From: Paractinoplanes deccanensis
Lineage (GTDB): Bacteria; Actinomycetota; Actinomycetes; Mycobacteriales; Micromonosporaceae
Reading direction: 5' to 3'
DNA length: 35,363 bases
Assembly (NCBI RefSeq): GCF_016862115.1
Contig: NZ_BOMI01000155.1
Span: 1-35,363 of the forward strand
In this document: positions 7,662-16,092 of the stretch, piece by piece
Numbering within the stretch: position 1 is the stretch's first letter
Layout of the letters: each line of letters opens with the position of its first letter
The notes under the pieces: model-generated
Database searches by the model: none
What the model was told of the DNA's origin: nothing
The model's input: the letters and a program-made list of their open reading frames with translations, nothing else
Position numbers and translations under genes: made by a program

Positions 7662-8330
7662 GTGTCACGACGCCTGGTCAGCCTCACCCTGGACACACTC
7701 GAGGACCTCCCCCGGCCCTGCCGGAAGTGTGTTTTCTGGGAGCTCGACCCGGTTTCGGCCGAGCGCGCGTGCGCCTCCGGCGATCCCGGGCTCGAAAAAG
7801 AGGCCTGGGTCTCGCAGACCCTTCTGGAGTGGGGTTCCTGCGGCAAGCTGGTGTATGTCGACGGCATGCCGGCCGGTTTTGTGATGTACGCCCCACCGGC
7901 GTACGTCCCTCGTTCGATGGCCTTCCCGACCTCGCCGGTGAGCGCCGACGCCGCGCTGCTGATGACGGCTCACGTGGTGGCCGCGTTCGCGGGCGGCGGG
8001 CTGGGCCGCATGCTGGTGCAGGGCGTGGCGCGCGATCTCACCAAGCGGGGCATCAAGGCGATCGAGGCCTTCGGCGACGCGAAGTTCGGCGAGGCGGACG
8101 ACGAGAAGCAGTCCGGCTGCGTCGCTCCGGTCGACTTCTTCCTGTCGGTGGGCTTCAAGACGGTACGCCCGCACCCGCGCTACCCGCGGCTGCGGCTCGA
8201 GCTGCGCACCGCGCTGTCGTGGAAGTCGGACGTCGAGTACGCGCTGGAGAAGCTGCTCGGCTCGATGAGCCCCGAGACGTTGCTGCGGCCGGTCCGCCCG
8301 GCCACAGCAACGCGTAGCGTCGAAAACTAG
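7662..8330 (+). CDS. GNAT-family N-acetyltransferase
   Basis: A 222-residue protein with a GNAT-like core. The acetyl-CoA motif A region reads AAFAGGGLGRMLVQGVARDLTKRG (about residues 104-128), preceded by a beta strand with VDGMPAGFVMYAPP and followed by FLSVGFKTVRPHPRYPRLRLEL. The N-terminal part has a conserved-looking CRKCVFWELDP segment. The acceptor is unknown. A GNAT gene is commonly found between parB and the cwlM-trx genes in actinomycetes, which supports the annotation. The GTG start follows a G-rich ribosome site (GAGGGGGA). It is divergent from the aminotransferase gene with a 207-bp gap, and converges on the CwlM-like gene 41 bp away. Confidence 0.82.
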   Translation: MSRRLVSLTLDTLEDLPRPCRKCVFWELDPVSAERACASGDPGLEKEAWVSQTLLEWGSCGKLVYVDGMPAGFVMYAPPAYVPRSMAFPTSPVSADAALLMTAHVVAAFAGGGLGRMLVQGVARDLTKRGIKAIEAFGDAKFGEADDEKQSGCVAPVDFFLSVGFKTVRPHPRYPRLRLELRTALSWKSDVEYALEKLLGSMSPETLLRPVRPATATRSVEN

Positions 8331-8364
8331 GCCCGGCCGGCGCCGCGGCGCCGTGAACCGGGCC
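8331..8364. terminator. GC-rich hairpin between convergent genes
   Basis: GCCCGG at 8331 pairs with CCGGGC at 8358, enclosing a perfect 14-bp palindrome GGCGCCGCGGCGCC at 8339-8352. It sits between the convergent GNAT and CwlM-like stops. There is no T-run, which is common for actinomycete terminators. Confidence 0.45.
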
Positions 8365-8371
8365 GTGGAGA

Positions 8372-9520
8372 TCAGGCGCGGTTGGCCAGGGCCATGCGCA
8401 GCTGGCGCACGTCGATCGAGCCGGTGGGCACGTCGCGCTCGACCGGGAAGTACATGCGCTGCACGGCGGCCAGGATCGCCTCGACGATCTGCTCGCGGAA
8501 CAGCGGGTTGACCAGCCGGTCGCGGTCGGCCGGCGAGGTCAGATAGCCCAGGTCGACGCGGACGGCCGGCATGCGGGTCAGGCGCAGCAGCTCCCACGTC
8601 TTGGCGTGGATGTGGCAGTCGCGCATGCCGGTGCGGACGACGATCTCGCGCTGCACCAGGTTGGCGAGCCTCTCCCCCACTGTCGAGCTGAGGCCGCTGC
8701 CCGTGCCGTAGTGGTAGGTCGCGACGCCGTCGGCCGCCTCGTTGTCGTGGCCGTCGAGGTGCAGCGAGATGAGCAGGTCGGCGCCGAGGCTGTTGGCCAG
8801 GGCGGCGCGATCGGCGCCGCTCATCGGCTCGGTCGGCTGCGGCCCGCGGGTCAGGTGGACGCGCATGCCGGCGGCGGCGAGCCGGCCCTCGAGCCGGGCG
8901 GCCAGGTCGAAGACCAGGTCGGCCTCGCTCCAGCGCAGCGGGCCGTCGGGCACCACCACGCCGGTGTCGTTGCCGCCGCCGTGGCCCGGGTCGATCACGA
9001 TGGTCTTGCCGACCAGGTTGGTGCCGGCCTGGCGGAACGCCTCGGCCTCGCGCAGCCACTGGGGGCGGCCGCCGACGACCTTGCGGCCGAGCCGGCGCAG
9101 CGCCTTGAGCGTCTGCGGGCCGCAGGAGCCGTCCGGGGTGAGGCCCACCTCGCGCTGGAACTGGGCCACCGCGCGCGCGGTGCGGGCGCCGTAGATGGAG
9201 TCGGTGCGGCCGGCGTCGTAGCCCATCTCGAGCAGGCGCTCCTGGAGCGTGCGCACGTCCTCGCCGACCAGCGCGTCGGGCACCGAGTGGAAGAGGGTGC
9301 GCGCGCCGAGCCGCCAGCGGGCCGCGTCGAGCGCGCCCCACGTCTCGTCGCCGACCAGACCGTCGACGCCGAGCCCGCGGCCCTGCTGGAAGGCGCGGAC
9401 CGCCATGTCCATCTCGTCGTCGAACTTGTCGGACGGGGTGGTGAGCAGGTCCAGCCCGACCAGGATCGATCGGATCTCGGCAACGGCCGGGCCGCTGTCC
9501 CCACGCCGGATGGAACGCAC
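8372..9520 (-). CDS. cwlM: CwlM-like N-acetylmuramoyl-L-alanine amidase-fold protein
   Basis: A 382-residue protein with two N-terminal peptidoglycan-binding domains (about residues 5-65 and 83-145) and a C-terminal amidase_3 domain (about 173-355). The zinc residues are visible: His180 in IDPGHGGG, Glu199 in WSEADLV and His254 in ISLHLDG. The catalytic glutamate position near the C-terminus reads VDLGYLTSP, with Asp323 instead of Glu. There is no signal peptide. Cytoplasmic CwlM of mycobacteria, encoded next to trxBA and sigM, regulates MurA and binds MurJ-associated factors rather than cleaving the wall. The same position and architecture here suggest the same regulatory role. The GTG start follows AGGGAG. 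It lies downstream of trxA, separated by a strong hairpin. Confidence 0.9.
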   Translation of the reverse strand: MRSIRRGDSGPAVAEIRSILVGLDLLTTPSDKFDDEMDMAVRAFQQGRGLGVDGLVGDETWGALDAARWRLGARTLFHSVPDALVGEDVRTLQERLLEMGYDAGRTDSIYGARTARAVAQFQREVGLTPDGSCGPQTLKALRRLGRKVVGGRPQWLREAEAFRQAGTNLVGKTIVIDPGHGGGNDTGVVVPDGPLRWSEADLVFDLAARLEGRLAAAGMRVHLTRGPQPTEPMSGADRAALANSLGADLLISLHLDGHDNEAADGVATYHYGTGSGLSSTVGERLANLVQREIVVRTGMRDCHIHAKTWELLRLTRMPAVRVDLGYLTSPADRDRLVNPLFREQIVEAILAAVQRMYFPVERDVPTGSIDVRQLRMALANRA

Positions 9521-9574
9521 GCGCGACTCCCTTAGAACGAAGAACGACTGTGAGGAGAGTACTCCTGACACGCT

Positions 9575-9607
9575 CGCGCCCCGCGTCCACGAGGGACGCG
9601 GGGCGCG
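9575..9607 (-). terminator. Perfect 14-bp GC-rich hairpin after trxA
   Basis: CGCGCCCCGCGTCC (9575-9588) pairs perfectly with its complement at 9594-9607 around a 5-base loop. It starts 10 bp past the trxA stop on the minus strand. There is no T-run. It probably ends or attenuates the trxBA transcript before the CwlM-like gene. Confidence 0.65.
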
Positions 9608-9617
9608 GGAGCACCAC

Positions 9618-9941
9618 TCAGAGGGCGGACTCGATGAAGTTGACCAGGGCGCTCTTGGGCTTGGCGCCGGTGACCGAGTTCACGGCCTCGCCGCCCTTGA
9701 AGATGGTCAGCGTCGGGACCGACATGACCCGGTATGCCCGGGTGGTCTCCGGGTTCTCGTCGATGTTGATGCTGACGATCTGGACCTTGTCGCCCATCTC
9801 GGTGGCGATCTCGTTCAGCAGCGGGTCGACCTTCTTGCAGGGCGCGCACCACTCCGCCCAGAAGTCGACCAGCACCGGCTTGTCGGACTGCAGCACGTCG
9901 CTCACGAAAGTGGCGTCGCTGACCGCCTTGCCTGCTCCCAC
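9618..9941 (-). CDS. trxA: Thioredoxin
   Basis: A 107-residue thioredoxin, the normal family length, that reduces cytoplasmic disulfides using electrons from TrxB. The active site is WCAPC (Cys32, Cys35) in VDFWAEWCAPCKK, with Ala in place of the usual Gly. The cis-proline is Pro76 in VMSVPTLTIF. The ATG start lies 16 bp downstream of the trxB stop, so trxB and trxA form an operon, as in other actinomycetes. Confidence 0.97.
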   Translation of the reverse strand: MGAGKAVSDATFVSDVLQSDKPVLVDFWAEWCAPCKKVDPLLNEIATEMGDKVQIVSINIDENPETTRAYRVMSVPTLTIFKGGEAVNSVTGAKPKSALVNFIESAL

Positions 9942-9957
9942 TAGGACCCTCCCGGTC

Positions 9958-10917
9958 TTACAGCTCTACGAATGACGCGATGAAGCGCTCGGCGTCCAGC
10001 GCCGCGGCACAGCCCGTGCCGGAGGCGGTGATGGCCTGACGATAGGTGTGGTCGACGAGGTCGCCGGCGGCGAACACGCCGGGGATGTTCGTGCGGGTCG
10101 ACGGGGAGTCGACCTTGACGTAGCCCTCGTCGTCGAGCTCGATCTGGCCCTTGAACAGCTCGCTGCGCGGGTCGTGGCCGATCGCCACGAAGACGCCGGT
10201 CACGTCGAGGACCTTGGTCTCGCCGCTCTCGACGTTCTTGAGGCGGACGCCGCTGACCTTGCCGTCGGAGCCGAGGATCTCCTCGACCACGGAGTTCCAC
10301 TCGACCTTGATCTTGGGGTTGTTGAGCGCGCGGAGCTGCATGACCTTGCTGGCGCGGAACGAGTCGCGGCGGTGCACGATCGTCACCGACTCGGCGAAGC
10401 GGGTGAGGAAGGTCGCCTCCTCCATCGCGGAGTCGCCGCCGCCGACCACCACGATGTGGTGGTTGCGGAAGAAGAAGCCGTCACAGGTGGCACAGGACGA
10501 GACGCCGTGGCCCAGGAGCTCCTGCTCGCCGGGAACGCCCAGCGGCCGCCACGCGGAACCCGTGGAAAGGATCACAGCACGGGCGAAGTATTCCTTTTCG
10601 CCCACCCAGACCGTCTTGAGCCCCTCGGTGCCGGCCTCGGTCGGCTTGTCGGTCAGCTCGACGCGGGTGACGTCGTCGGTGATGAACTCGGCGCCGAACT
10701 TCTCGGCCTGGGCGCGCATGTTGTCCATGAGCTCGGGGCCCATGATGCCCTCGCGGAAGCCGGGGAAGTTCTCGACCTCGGTGGTGGTCATCAGCGCGCC
10801 ACCGGACTGCACACCCTCGATCACGAGCGGCTTGAGGTTGGCACGTGCCGCGTACAGCGCCGCGGTGTAACCGGAGGGTCCCGAACCGATGATGATCAGA
10901 TTACGGACCTCGTCCAC
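9958..10917 (-). CDS. trxB: Thioredoxin reductase (NADPH)
   Basis: A 319-residue low-molecular-weight thioredoxin reductase. It has the FAD-binding GSGPSGYTAA at about 11-20, the redox-active CATC at Cys142-Cys145, the NADPH-binding VVGGGDSAMEEA at about 157-168 with HRRDSFRAS at 182, and the C-terminal FAD motif GVFAAGDLVD. It transfers electrons from NADPH to thioredoxin. The chosen GTG start follows GAGGAG and gives the family N-terminus; the longer open frame upstream has no family similarity. A SigR-type promoter lies 64 bp upstream, consistent with induction by thiol oxidation. Confidence 0.97.
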   Translation of the reverse strand: MDEVRNLIIIGSGPSGYTAALYAARANLKPLVIEGVQSGGALMTTTEVENFPGFREGIMGPELMDNMRAQAEKFGAEFITDDVTRVELTDKPTEAGTEGLKTVWVGEKEYFARAVILSTGSAWRPLGVPGEQELLGHGVSSCATCDGFFFRNHHIVVVGGGDSAMEEATFLTRFAESVTIVHRRDSFRASKVMQLRALNNPKIKVEWNSVVEEILGSDGKVSGVRLKNVESGETKVLDVTGVFVAIGHDPRSELFKGQIELDDEGYVKVDSPSTRTNIPGVFAAGDLVDHTYRQAITASGTGCAAALDAERFIASFVEL

Positions 10918-10980
10918 TGCCGACTCCTCAGTCTGCTCTTCGCCGCGGGAGATGCCCGCGAAGCGACAACTGCACGCTAG

Positions 10981-11007
10981 AACGCCACGCCAGGTACACA
11001 CCATTCC
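10981..11007 (-). promoter_or_regulatory. SigR/SigH-type promoter of trxBA (GGAAT-N18-CGTT)
   Basis: On the minus strand GGAAT (11007-11003) is followed after 18 bases by CGTT (10984-10981). This closely fits the thiol-oxidative-stress consensus GGAAT-N18/19-GTT recognised by Streptomyces SigR and mycobacterial SigH, which are known to drive trxBA. It lies 64 bp upstream of the trxB start. Confidence 0.7.
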
Positions 11008-11043
11008 CGAACGCGGGTCGTGTCCGACCTCACCCGGGATTGC

Positions 11044-11883
11044 TCAGCGTACCGGCAGCTTGGCCAGGGTGTCCGCGCCACCGGCGGGCGTGCCGCACTC
11101 GGCGCCGCTCGCCCAGGCCCAGAGGCCGTTCGCCGCGGTGAAGCGCACCACGACGGCCGGGGCGCCCTCGAAGCGGGCGTAGTCGACCGACTCGACGGAG
11201 AGGGGGCCACCGGCGTTTTCCCGCTGGATCGCGTCGAGGCAGGCCTGGAGGGCCGCCAGCGGAGCAAGGCGAGACAACCCGGGCAGGGCGCCGGTGGCGC
11301 GGTCGCTGTTCTTCTCGGCGGAGAAGGTGCTGTCGGGCATGGAGGCCGCGTCGAGCGGCTGCACCGGCGCCGTGGTGAGCGTCGCCCGGGTGTAGTCGGT
11401 GCCGCTCGACAGGGTCGGCGGCGGGGCGGCCGGCGCCTGCTCCGCGGAGCCGGCCGCGCTGGTGGCTTGATTTTCCTGTGCGCTGTCGCGGCCGGCGAGG
11501 TAGTCGAGGCCGAACCCGACGAACGCGACGACTCCGGCGGCGATCGCGATCGGGGTGGCCCATCGCATGCGGCGGCCGGCCCTCTTGCGCGCGGCGGCGG
11601 CGGGAGCCTCCGGGTCACCGGGCACGAGGGTGAGGCGCGGCGCGGAGAACGCCTCGTCGAGCCGGGCGGCGAGATCGTCCGGCATCGGCTCGGCGGGCAG
11701 GCGGCCCAGCTCGGCGCCGACCATCGCCATGCGGCCGCCGAGCGTCTCGTAGGCGGCGCGCCACCGCGGGTCGTCGGCGATCAGGGTGGCGACCACGGAC
11801 TCGTCCGGCGTGCCCTCGAGGGCGCCACCGATGTAGTCCGCCAGCAGGTCGATGTCGACCCCGCTGAACTCGGCCCCGGTCAC
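11044..11883 (-). CDS. Probable anti-sigma factor for SigM (membrane-anchored)
   Basis: A 279-residue protein. The cytoplasmic N-terminal part (about 1-90) has an acidic helical segment (LLADYIGGALEGTPDESVVATLI), one membrane helix lies at about residues 107-132 (RWATPIAIAAGVVAFVGFGL), and the C-terminal part is extracytoplasmic, starting with Ala/Pro/Ser-rich sequence. No HxxxCxxC zinc motif is present. The gene overlaps sigM by four bases (GTGA at 11880-11883), so translation is probably coupled and the products equimolar. By position it corresponds to the SigM anti-sigma factor (RsmA) of mycobacteria. The GTG start follows GGAGGG. Confidence 0.8.
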   Translation of the reverse strand: MTGAEFSGVDIDLLADYIGGALEGTPDESVVATLIADDPRWRAAYETLGGRMAMVGAELGRLPAEPMPDDLAARLDEAFSAPRLTLVPGDPEAPAAAARKRAGRRMRWATPIAIAAGVVAFVGFGLDYLAGRDSAQENQATSAAGSAEQAPAAPPPTLSSGTDYTRATLTTAPVQPLDAASMPDSTFSAEKNSDRATGALPGLSRLAPLAALQACLDAIQRENAGGPLSVESVDYARFEGAPAVVVRFTAANGLWAWASGAECGTPAGGADTLAKLPVR

Positions 11884-12524
11884 CTCTGGTCCCTCCGATC
11901 CGCCGCCGGTCCCGATGGGACGGACGTGGACGCCTCCTGGTTCCCCTCGCCGGGGTGAGCGATGTCTCCCAGCGCGAGCGCCATCTTGGCCCGGCCGCGT
12001 GCGCAGCGGCTCTTGATCGTGCCGATCGCCACACCGAGGATCTCGGCGGCCTCGGCGACCGGGTAGCCCTGCACATCGACCAGGACGATCGCGGCCCGCT
12101 GGTCGGCCGGCAGGGCGGCGAGCGCCTCGCGCACCACCAGCGCGGTGTCGTGATCTTGCGCGGGGGCGGCCGGCTCCACGCCGGACGGCCCCTCCTCGGA
12201 GCGGCTGCCGTCGGGCAGCGGCACGGTCGGGTGGGCCTGGCGGCGGCGGATCCGGTCGAGGCAGGCGTTGACCACGATGCGGTGCAGCCAGGTGGTGACC
12301 GCCGAGTCGCCGCGGAACCGGGCCGCGTTGCGGTGGGCCGACAGCAGCGCGTCCTGCACCGCGTCGGCGGCCTCCTCGCGGTCGCCGATGGTGCGCAGGG
12401 CGACCGCCCACAGCCGGTCACGGTGACGCCGCACGAGCTCGCCGAACGCCTGCTTGTCGCCCTCGACGTGGGCACGGAGCAGGTCGGCGTCGCTCGGCGC
12501 GGCGGTGCCGTCCCCGGAAGTCAC
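11880..12524 (-). CDS. sigM: ECF RNA polymerase sigma factor SigM
   Basis: A 214-residue ECF sigma factor. Region 2 spans about residues 14-97 (LLRAHVEGDKQAFGELV to ACLDRIRRRQ) and region 4 about 135-190, with ALPADQRAAIVLVDVQGYPV followed by the helix-turn-helix AEILGVAIGTIKSRCARGR. SigM of actinomycetes responds to envelope or oxidative stress. The position between the MurJ-linked pseudokinase and trxB matches the conserved sigM locus. The GTG start has no visible Shine-Dalgarno sequence. A TTAGAT stretch ends 7 bases upstream, so leaderless translation from a local promoter is possible. Confidence 0.93.
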   Translation of the reverse strand: MTSGDGTAAPSDADLLRAHVEGDKQAFGELVRRHRDRLWAVALRTIGDREEAADAVQDALLSAHRNAARFRGDSAVTTWLHRIVVNACLDRIRRRQAHPTVPLPDGSRSEEGPSGVEPAAPAQDHDTALVVREALAALPADQRAAIVLVDVQGYPVAEAAEILGVAIGTIKSRCARGRAKMALALGDIAHPGEGNQEASTSVPSGPAADRRDQR

Positions 12525-12568
12525 GCGAGCAATCTAACCGGACGGCGCCAGGCAGCGGGACCCGCCGC

Positions 12569-14095
12569 TCAGTACCCGTACACCTCGATCTTGTTGACGC
12601 TGACCTTGAAGCCGCCGCCCTCGTCGGCCGGGGGCAGCTTGGTCAGGAAGACCAGGACGTACTGGTATTTCTGGTTGGGGTCGAACGGCGAGAAGACCTC
12701 GCGGGTGCCGTCGGTGACGGTGTCGCCGTCACCGAGGCGCTTGTACGTCTGCATGATCTTGGCGTCGCCCTCGGACGTGTCGCCCGGGTCGCTCGTGCCG
12801 GCGCGGATGTCCATCGTGACGCCCGGCTGGGACATCTCGACCTCGATCTCGGAGAGCGAGCGCGGGCTGCCGAGGTTGATCAGCACACCCATGCCGGGCT
12901 TGCGCGTGCCGAAGTTGGCCTGCTTGAAGCGCTGGGTCTCCCAGGCCGTCTCGGGGTCGTTGTCCACCGTGTACTTCGCCTGGCCGGTGTCCTCGCGGTC
13001 GCCCTGCGGCGGATCGACGATGCGCACCATGTCGGCGGTGAGCGCGATCTTCTTCGGCGTGGGCGCCGGGGTCTGCTCCTCGCCGGTCGCGCCGTTGTCG
13101 GTGCCCACGCCCGCCTGGGTGGTGGTGGACGGGTCGGCGTCGTTGGACGACGTGATCGCGCGGATGCCGAAGACCAGGCCGACCGCGGCGATGACCACGA
13201 GCGCGGCCACCCCGAGGAAGATCTTGGAGGTGCTGCGAGACGGCTCGGTCGTCGTGTTCTGCGCGAAGCGCAGCGGGCCGACGTCCTCGTACTCCTCCTC
13301 GGAGGCGTCGAGGCGGGCCAGCTCGGCGGCGAGCGCGTCGGCCTCGGGGGCCGCCACCCGGCGGTCGAGCAGGTCCATCGTCAGGTCGTCGAGATAGGCC
13401 GGGATGCCGGCGCGGATCTGCCGGGGCGCGGCCGGGTTGCCGGCGGCGTCGCGGGCCGCGTCGGGCAGGTGCGAGGCGCCCGCCTCGGCGTGCGGCCAGT
13501 GGCCGGTGAGCGCGAAGTAGAGGATGCCGCCGACCGAGCGGATGTCGGTCTCGACGGAGTCCGCCGAGTCGGCGCGCGCGTCGGCCAGGACCACCCGGCC
13601 GTCGTCGCCGATCAGGATCGTGCCGGGATGCACGTTGCCGTGGACCATGCCGGTGGCGTGCACGGCGGCCAGCGCGTCGGCGACCGCGTGGGCGATGGTG
13701 ATGGCCCGGCCCGTGTCGATCGGGCCCTCGGAGCCGACCAGCTCGCGCAGCGACTCGCCGTCGACCCACTCGCGCACCACGTAGGACCGGGCGCCCTCGT
13801 CGATGGCGTCGTAGACGCCGACCAGGCTGGGGTGGATCACGCGGCTCGCGTCGACCGCGGCCTGGAGCATCTCGGCCGCGGAGTCGCCGCCGGGGTAGCG
13901 CAGCACCACCGCGACCGGGCGCCGGAGGATGACGTCGAGACCGCGCCAGACCTGCCGGCCGGCGCTGTCGTTGTTGACGTGCTCCTCGAGGCGGTAGCGC
14001 TCGGCCAGGACCTCTCCGGCGGCGGGTGCACCGAAGGTCATGACCGGCCCGTCCGCATCGGCCGCGGTCTCGTGGCCTTCGCCGACCTGGGTCAC
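12569..14095 (-). CDS. Membrane pseudokinase with extracytoplasmic discoidin-like domain (MurJ partner)
   Basis: A 508-residue protein with a kinase-like domain at about residues 30-275, a single membrane helix at about 292-313, and an outer domain at about 345-508 with the beta-rich, F5/8 type C-like pattern (DNDPETAWETQ, KIEVYGY). The kinase core has lost its catalytic residues. The beta-3 VAVK reads VAVV at 61-64, HRD reads HGN at 152-154, and DFG reads ADA at 171-173. It should not phosphorylate. In mycobacteria the equivalent pseudokinase plus outer domain is fused to the C-terminus of MurJ (MviN) and recruits the FHA protein FhaA when phosphorylated by PknB. Here it is a separate gene just downstream of murJ. 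The GTG start at 14095 follows a strong GAGGAGG. Confidence 0.87.
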   Translation of the reverse strand: MTQVGEGHETAADADGPVMTFGAPAAGEVLAERYRLEEHVNNDSAGRQVWRGLDVILRRPVAVVLRYPGGDSAAEMLQAAVDASRVIHPSLVGVYDAIDEGARSYVVREWVDGESLRELVGSEGPIDTGRAITIAHAVADALAAVHATGMVHGNVHPGTILIGDDGRVVLADARADSADSVETDIRSVGGILYFALTGHWPHAEAGASHLPDAARDAAGNPAAPRQIRAGIPAYLDDLTMDLLDRRVAAPEADALAAELARLDASEEEYEDVGPLRFAQNTTTEPSRSTSKIFLGVAALVVIAAVGLVFGIRAITSSNDADPSTTTQAGVGTDNGATGEEQTPAPTPKKIALTADMVRIVDPPQGDREDTGQAKYTVDNDPETAWETQRFKQANFGTRKPGMGVLINLGSPRSLSEIEVEMSQPGVTMDIRAGTSDPGDTSEGDAKIMQTYKRLGDGDTVTDGTREVFSPFDPNQKYQYVLVFLTKLPPADEGGGFKVSVNKIEVYGY

Positions 14096-14301
14096 CAGTC
14101 CTCCTCGGTGCTCCACGCACGGGGGCGCCGTGCTGGTGCGAATAGCGGCGTGCGAAAGAGCACATGCCGACACCGACCATACCCGCCCCGGGCCACGGTG
14201 CGGCAGGTCGTCCCCCCGGCGCGGCAATGCGATATGCCCGGCTTTGTGGCTGGCTGTCCTCGCCGTTCGGGGGAAAACGCGCAGCTCAGGGTTGCCAGAA
14301 A

Positions 14302-16056
14302 TCAGCGGCCGAGCTTACGGCGCACCATGCCGACAACTTGATTCACCTCGGCGACGCGCAACATCGTTGCGGCACCGAGATAGGCCACCATGATCACCGC
14401 GCCGCCGGCGGCGAGCTGGAGCAGCGCCTCGCCCCGGCCCGACGGGGCGCCGGCGCCCGGCAGCAGGCGCACCACCAGCAGGCCCAGGGCGGTGGCGATC
14501 GCGGCGGCGACCAGCACCTTGATCAGGGCGGCGGCGAGCGAGCCCAGGTTGAGCCGGCCGATCCGGCGGCGCAGCACGGCCAGCGAGATCAGGGCGGAGA
14601 CCAGGTAGGAGATGGCGTTCGCGGCCGTCATGCCGGCGGCCGACAGCGACGCGCTGAGCACCTCGGCCAGCACCACGTAAGCGCCGATCCGGACCGCCAC
14701 CACGGGAAGGTTGATCAGCGCGGCGGTCTTGTTGCCCTGCAGGGAATAGAAGGTGTACGTGCACAGGTAGCTGATCGACAGCGGGATCACCGCGAACGCC
14801 GCCACCACGAGCACCGTGCCGGTCGCGAGCGCGTCGCCGTTGTCGTACGCGCCGCCCTGGAACAGGGTGACCGCGATCGGCGCGCCCAGCACGCCGTAGA
14901 CGACCGCGATCGGCGCCAGAGCTGTCACGACGAGCCGGATGGCGCGGCTCAGGTCGGCGCTCACCTCGGCGTAGCGGCCGTCCGCGGCGGCCGCGCTCAT
15001 CTTGGGCAGCAGCGCGGTCATCACCGAGACGCCGATGATGCCGTGCGCCATCGTGATCAGCAGGAAGACGTTGTTGAAGGCCAGCACGCTGGCGTTGTCC
15101 TTGCCGGCGACCCGGTTGAGGATGCGCACGACCACGAAGACGGCGACCTGGTTGGCCGCGACGTAGCAGAGCATCCAGCCGGCCAGCCGGCCGATCTCGC
15201 CCAGGCCGAGCGAGCGGGGATCCCAGCGCCACTTCCAGCTGAAGCCGACCTTGCGCAGCGCCGGCAGCAGGCCGACCGCCTGGAGCACCATGCCGAGGAG
15301 CGTGCCGCCGCCGATCACCAGGATCTGGGCGGTGGTCATGTCCTCGGGCCCGATGTCCTTCGCGGTGCCGAAGAAGACGATGAAGGCGCCGCAGGTCGCG
15401 ATGACGACGATGTTGTTGAGGATCGGTGCCCAGGTCGGCGCCGCGAAGTGGCCGCGGACGTTGAGCACCGCGCCGATCAGCGCGGACAGGCCGGTGAAGA
15501 AGATGATCGGCAGGATCAGGTACGCGAAGTGCGTGACCAGGTCCTTGTACGCCTGGGTGTTGTCGCTGCTGGCCTGGATCGCCGTGATCACCGGGGCCGC
15601 GATCACCACCAGGACGGTGGCGAGGCCGAGCGAGACGATGGCGAAGGTCAGCAGCTTGCGGGTGAACTCGAGACCGCCGTCGGGGTCGGCCTTGCGCCGG
15701 CGGACCAGCAGCGGCACCAGGACGCTGGAGAGGATGCCGCCGAGCAGCAGCTCGTAGATCTGGCCGGGGAGGAACTGCGCGCTCGTGTACGCGTCGCCGA
15801 TGCCCGCGCCGAGCGTGATGCCGATCAGCGCGTTGCGGACGAACCCGATGATGCGGCTGACGAAGCTGCCGACCGCCATCATCGCGCTGTTGCTGGTGGT
15901 GCTCCCCCCGGTCTCGGGGTTCTCGGGCGACTCGGCGGCGGCCGGGCCGGGCAGCTGCTCGTCGACCGAGATGATCGTGACGCCGTCCTCGGGGCGCAGT
16001 GACTCACCGTCCGGCGCCGCGTGCGCGCTGCGGTAGAGACCGCTGCCGCTGTTCAC
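14302..16056 (-). CDS. murJ: Lipid II flippase MurJ (MviN family)
   Basis: A 584-residue MOP-superfamily membrane protein with about 14 hydrophobic helices, for example FVSRIIGFVRNALIGITLGAGIGDAYTSAQFLPGQIYELLLGGILSSVLVPLL near the start of the membrane part. This N-terminal pattern and the SGLYRSA leader are typical of actinomycete MurJ, which flips the peptidoglycan precursor lipid II outward. An N-terminal cytoplasmic extension of about 55 residues precedes the first helix. I prefer the GTG at 16056, preceded by GGGAG; an in-frame GTG at 16083 is possible. The membrane part ends near the C-terminus, so the pseudokinase domain fused in mycobacteria is absent and is encoded by the next gene. 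Confidence 0.93.
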   Translation of the reverse strand: MNSGSGLYRSAHAAPDGESLRPEDGVTIISVDEQLPGPAAAESPENPETGGSTTSNSAMMAVGSFVSRIIGFVRNALIGITLGAGIGDAYTSAQFLPGQIYELLLGGILSSVLVPLLVRRRKADPDGGLEFTRKLLTFAIVSLGLATVLVVIAAPVITAIQASSDNTQAYKDLVTHFAYLILPIIFFTGLSALIGAVLNVRGHFAAPTWAPILNNIVVIATCGAFIVFFGTAKDIGPEDMTTAQILVIGGGTLLGMVLQAVGLLPALRKVGFSWKWRWDPRSLGLGEIGRLAGWMLCYVAANQVAVFVVVRILNRVAGKDNASVLAFNNVFLLITMAHGIIGVSVMTALLPKMSAAAADGRYAEVSADLSRAIRLVVTALAPIAVVYGVLGAPIAVTLFQGGAYDNGDALATGTVLVVAAFAVIPLSISYLCTYTFYSLQGNKTAALINLPVVAVRIGAYVVLAEVLSASLSAAGMTAANAISYLVSALISLAVLRRRIGRLNLGSLAAALIKVLVAAAIATALGLLVVRLLPGAGAPSGRGEALLQLAAGGAVIMVAYLGAATMLRVAEVNQVVGMVRRKLGR

Positions 16057-16092
16057 CCGTTTCTCCCGACCGTCGTACAACACGTACGTACC

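Noticed and set aside
10918..11004. N-terminal extension of trxB to an upstream start
   Set aside because: The added residues are unlike the family and run into the SigR-type promoter. The GTG at 10917 has a good ribosome site.
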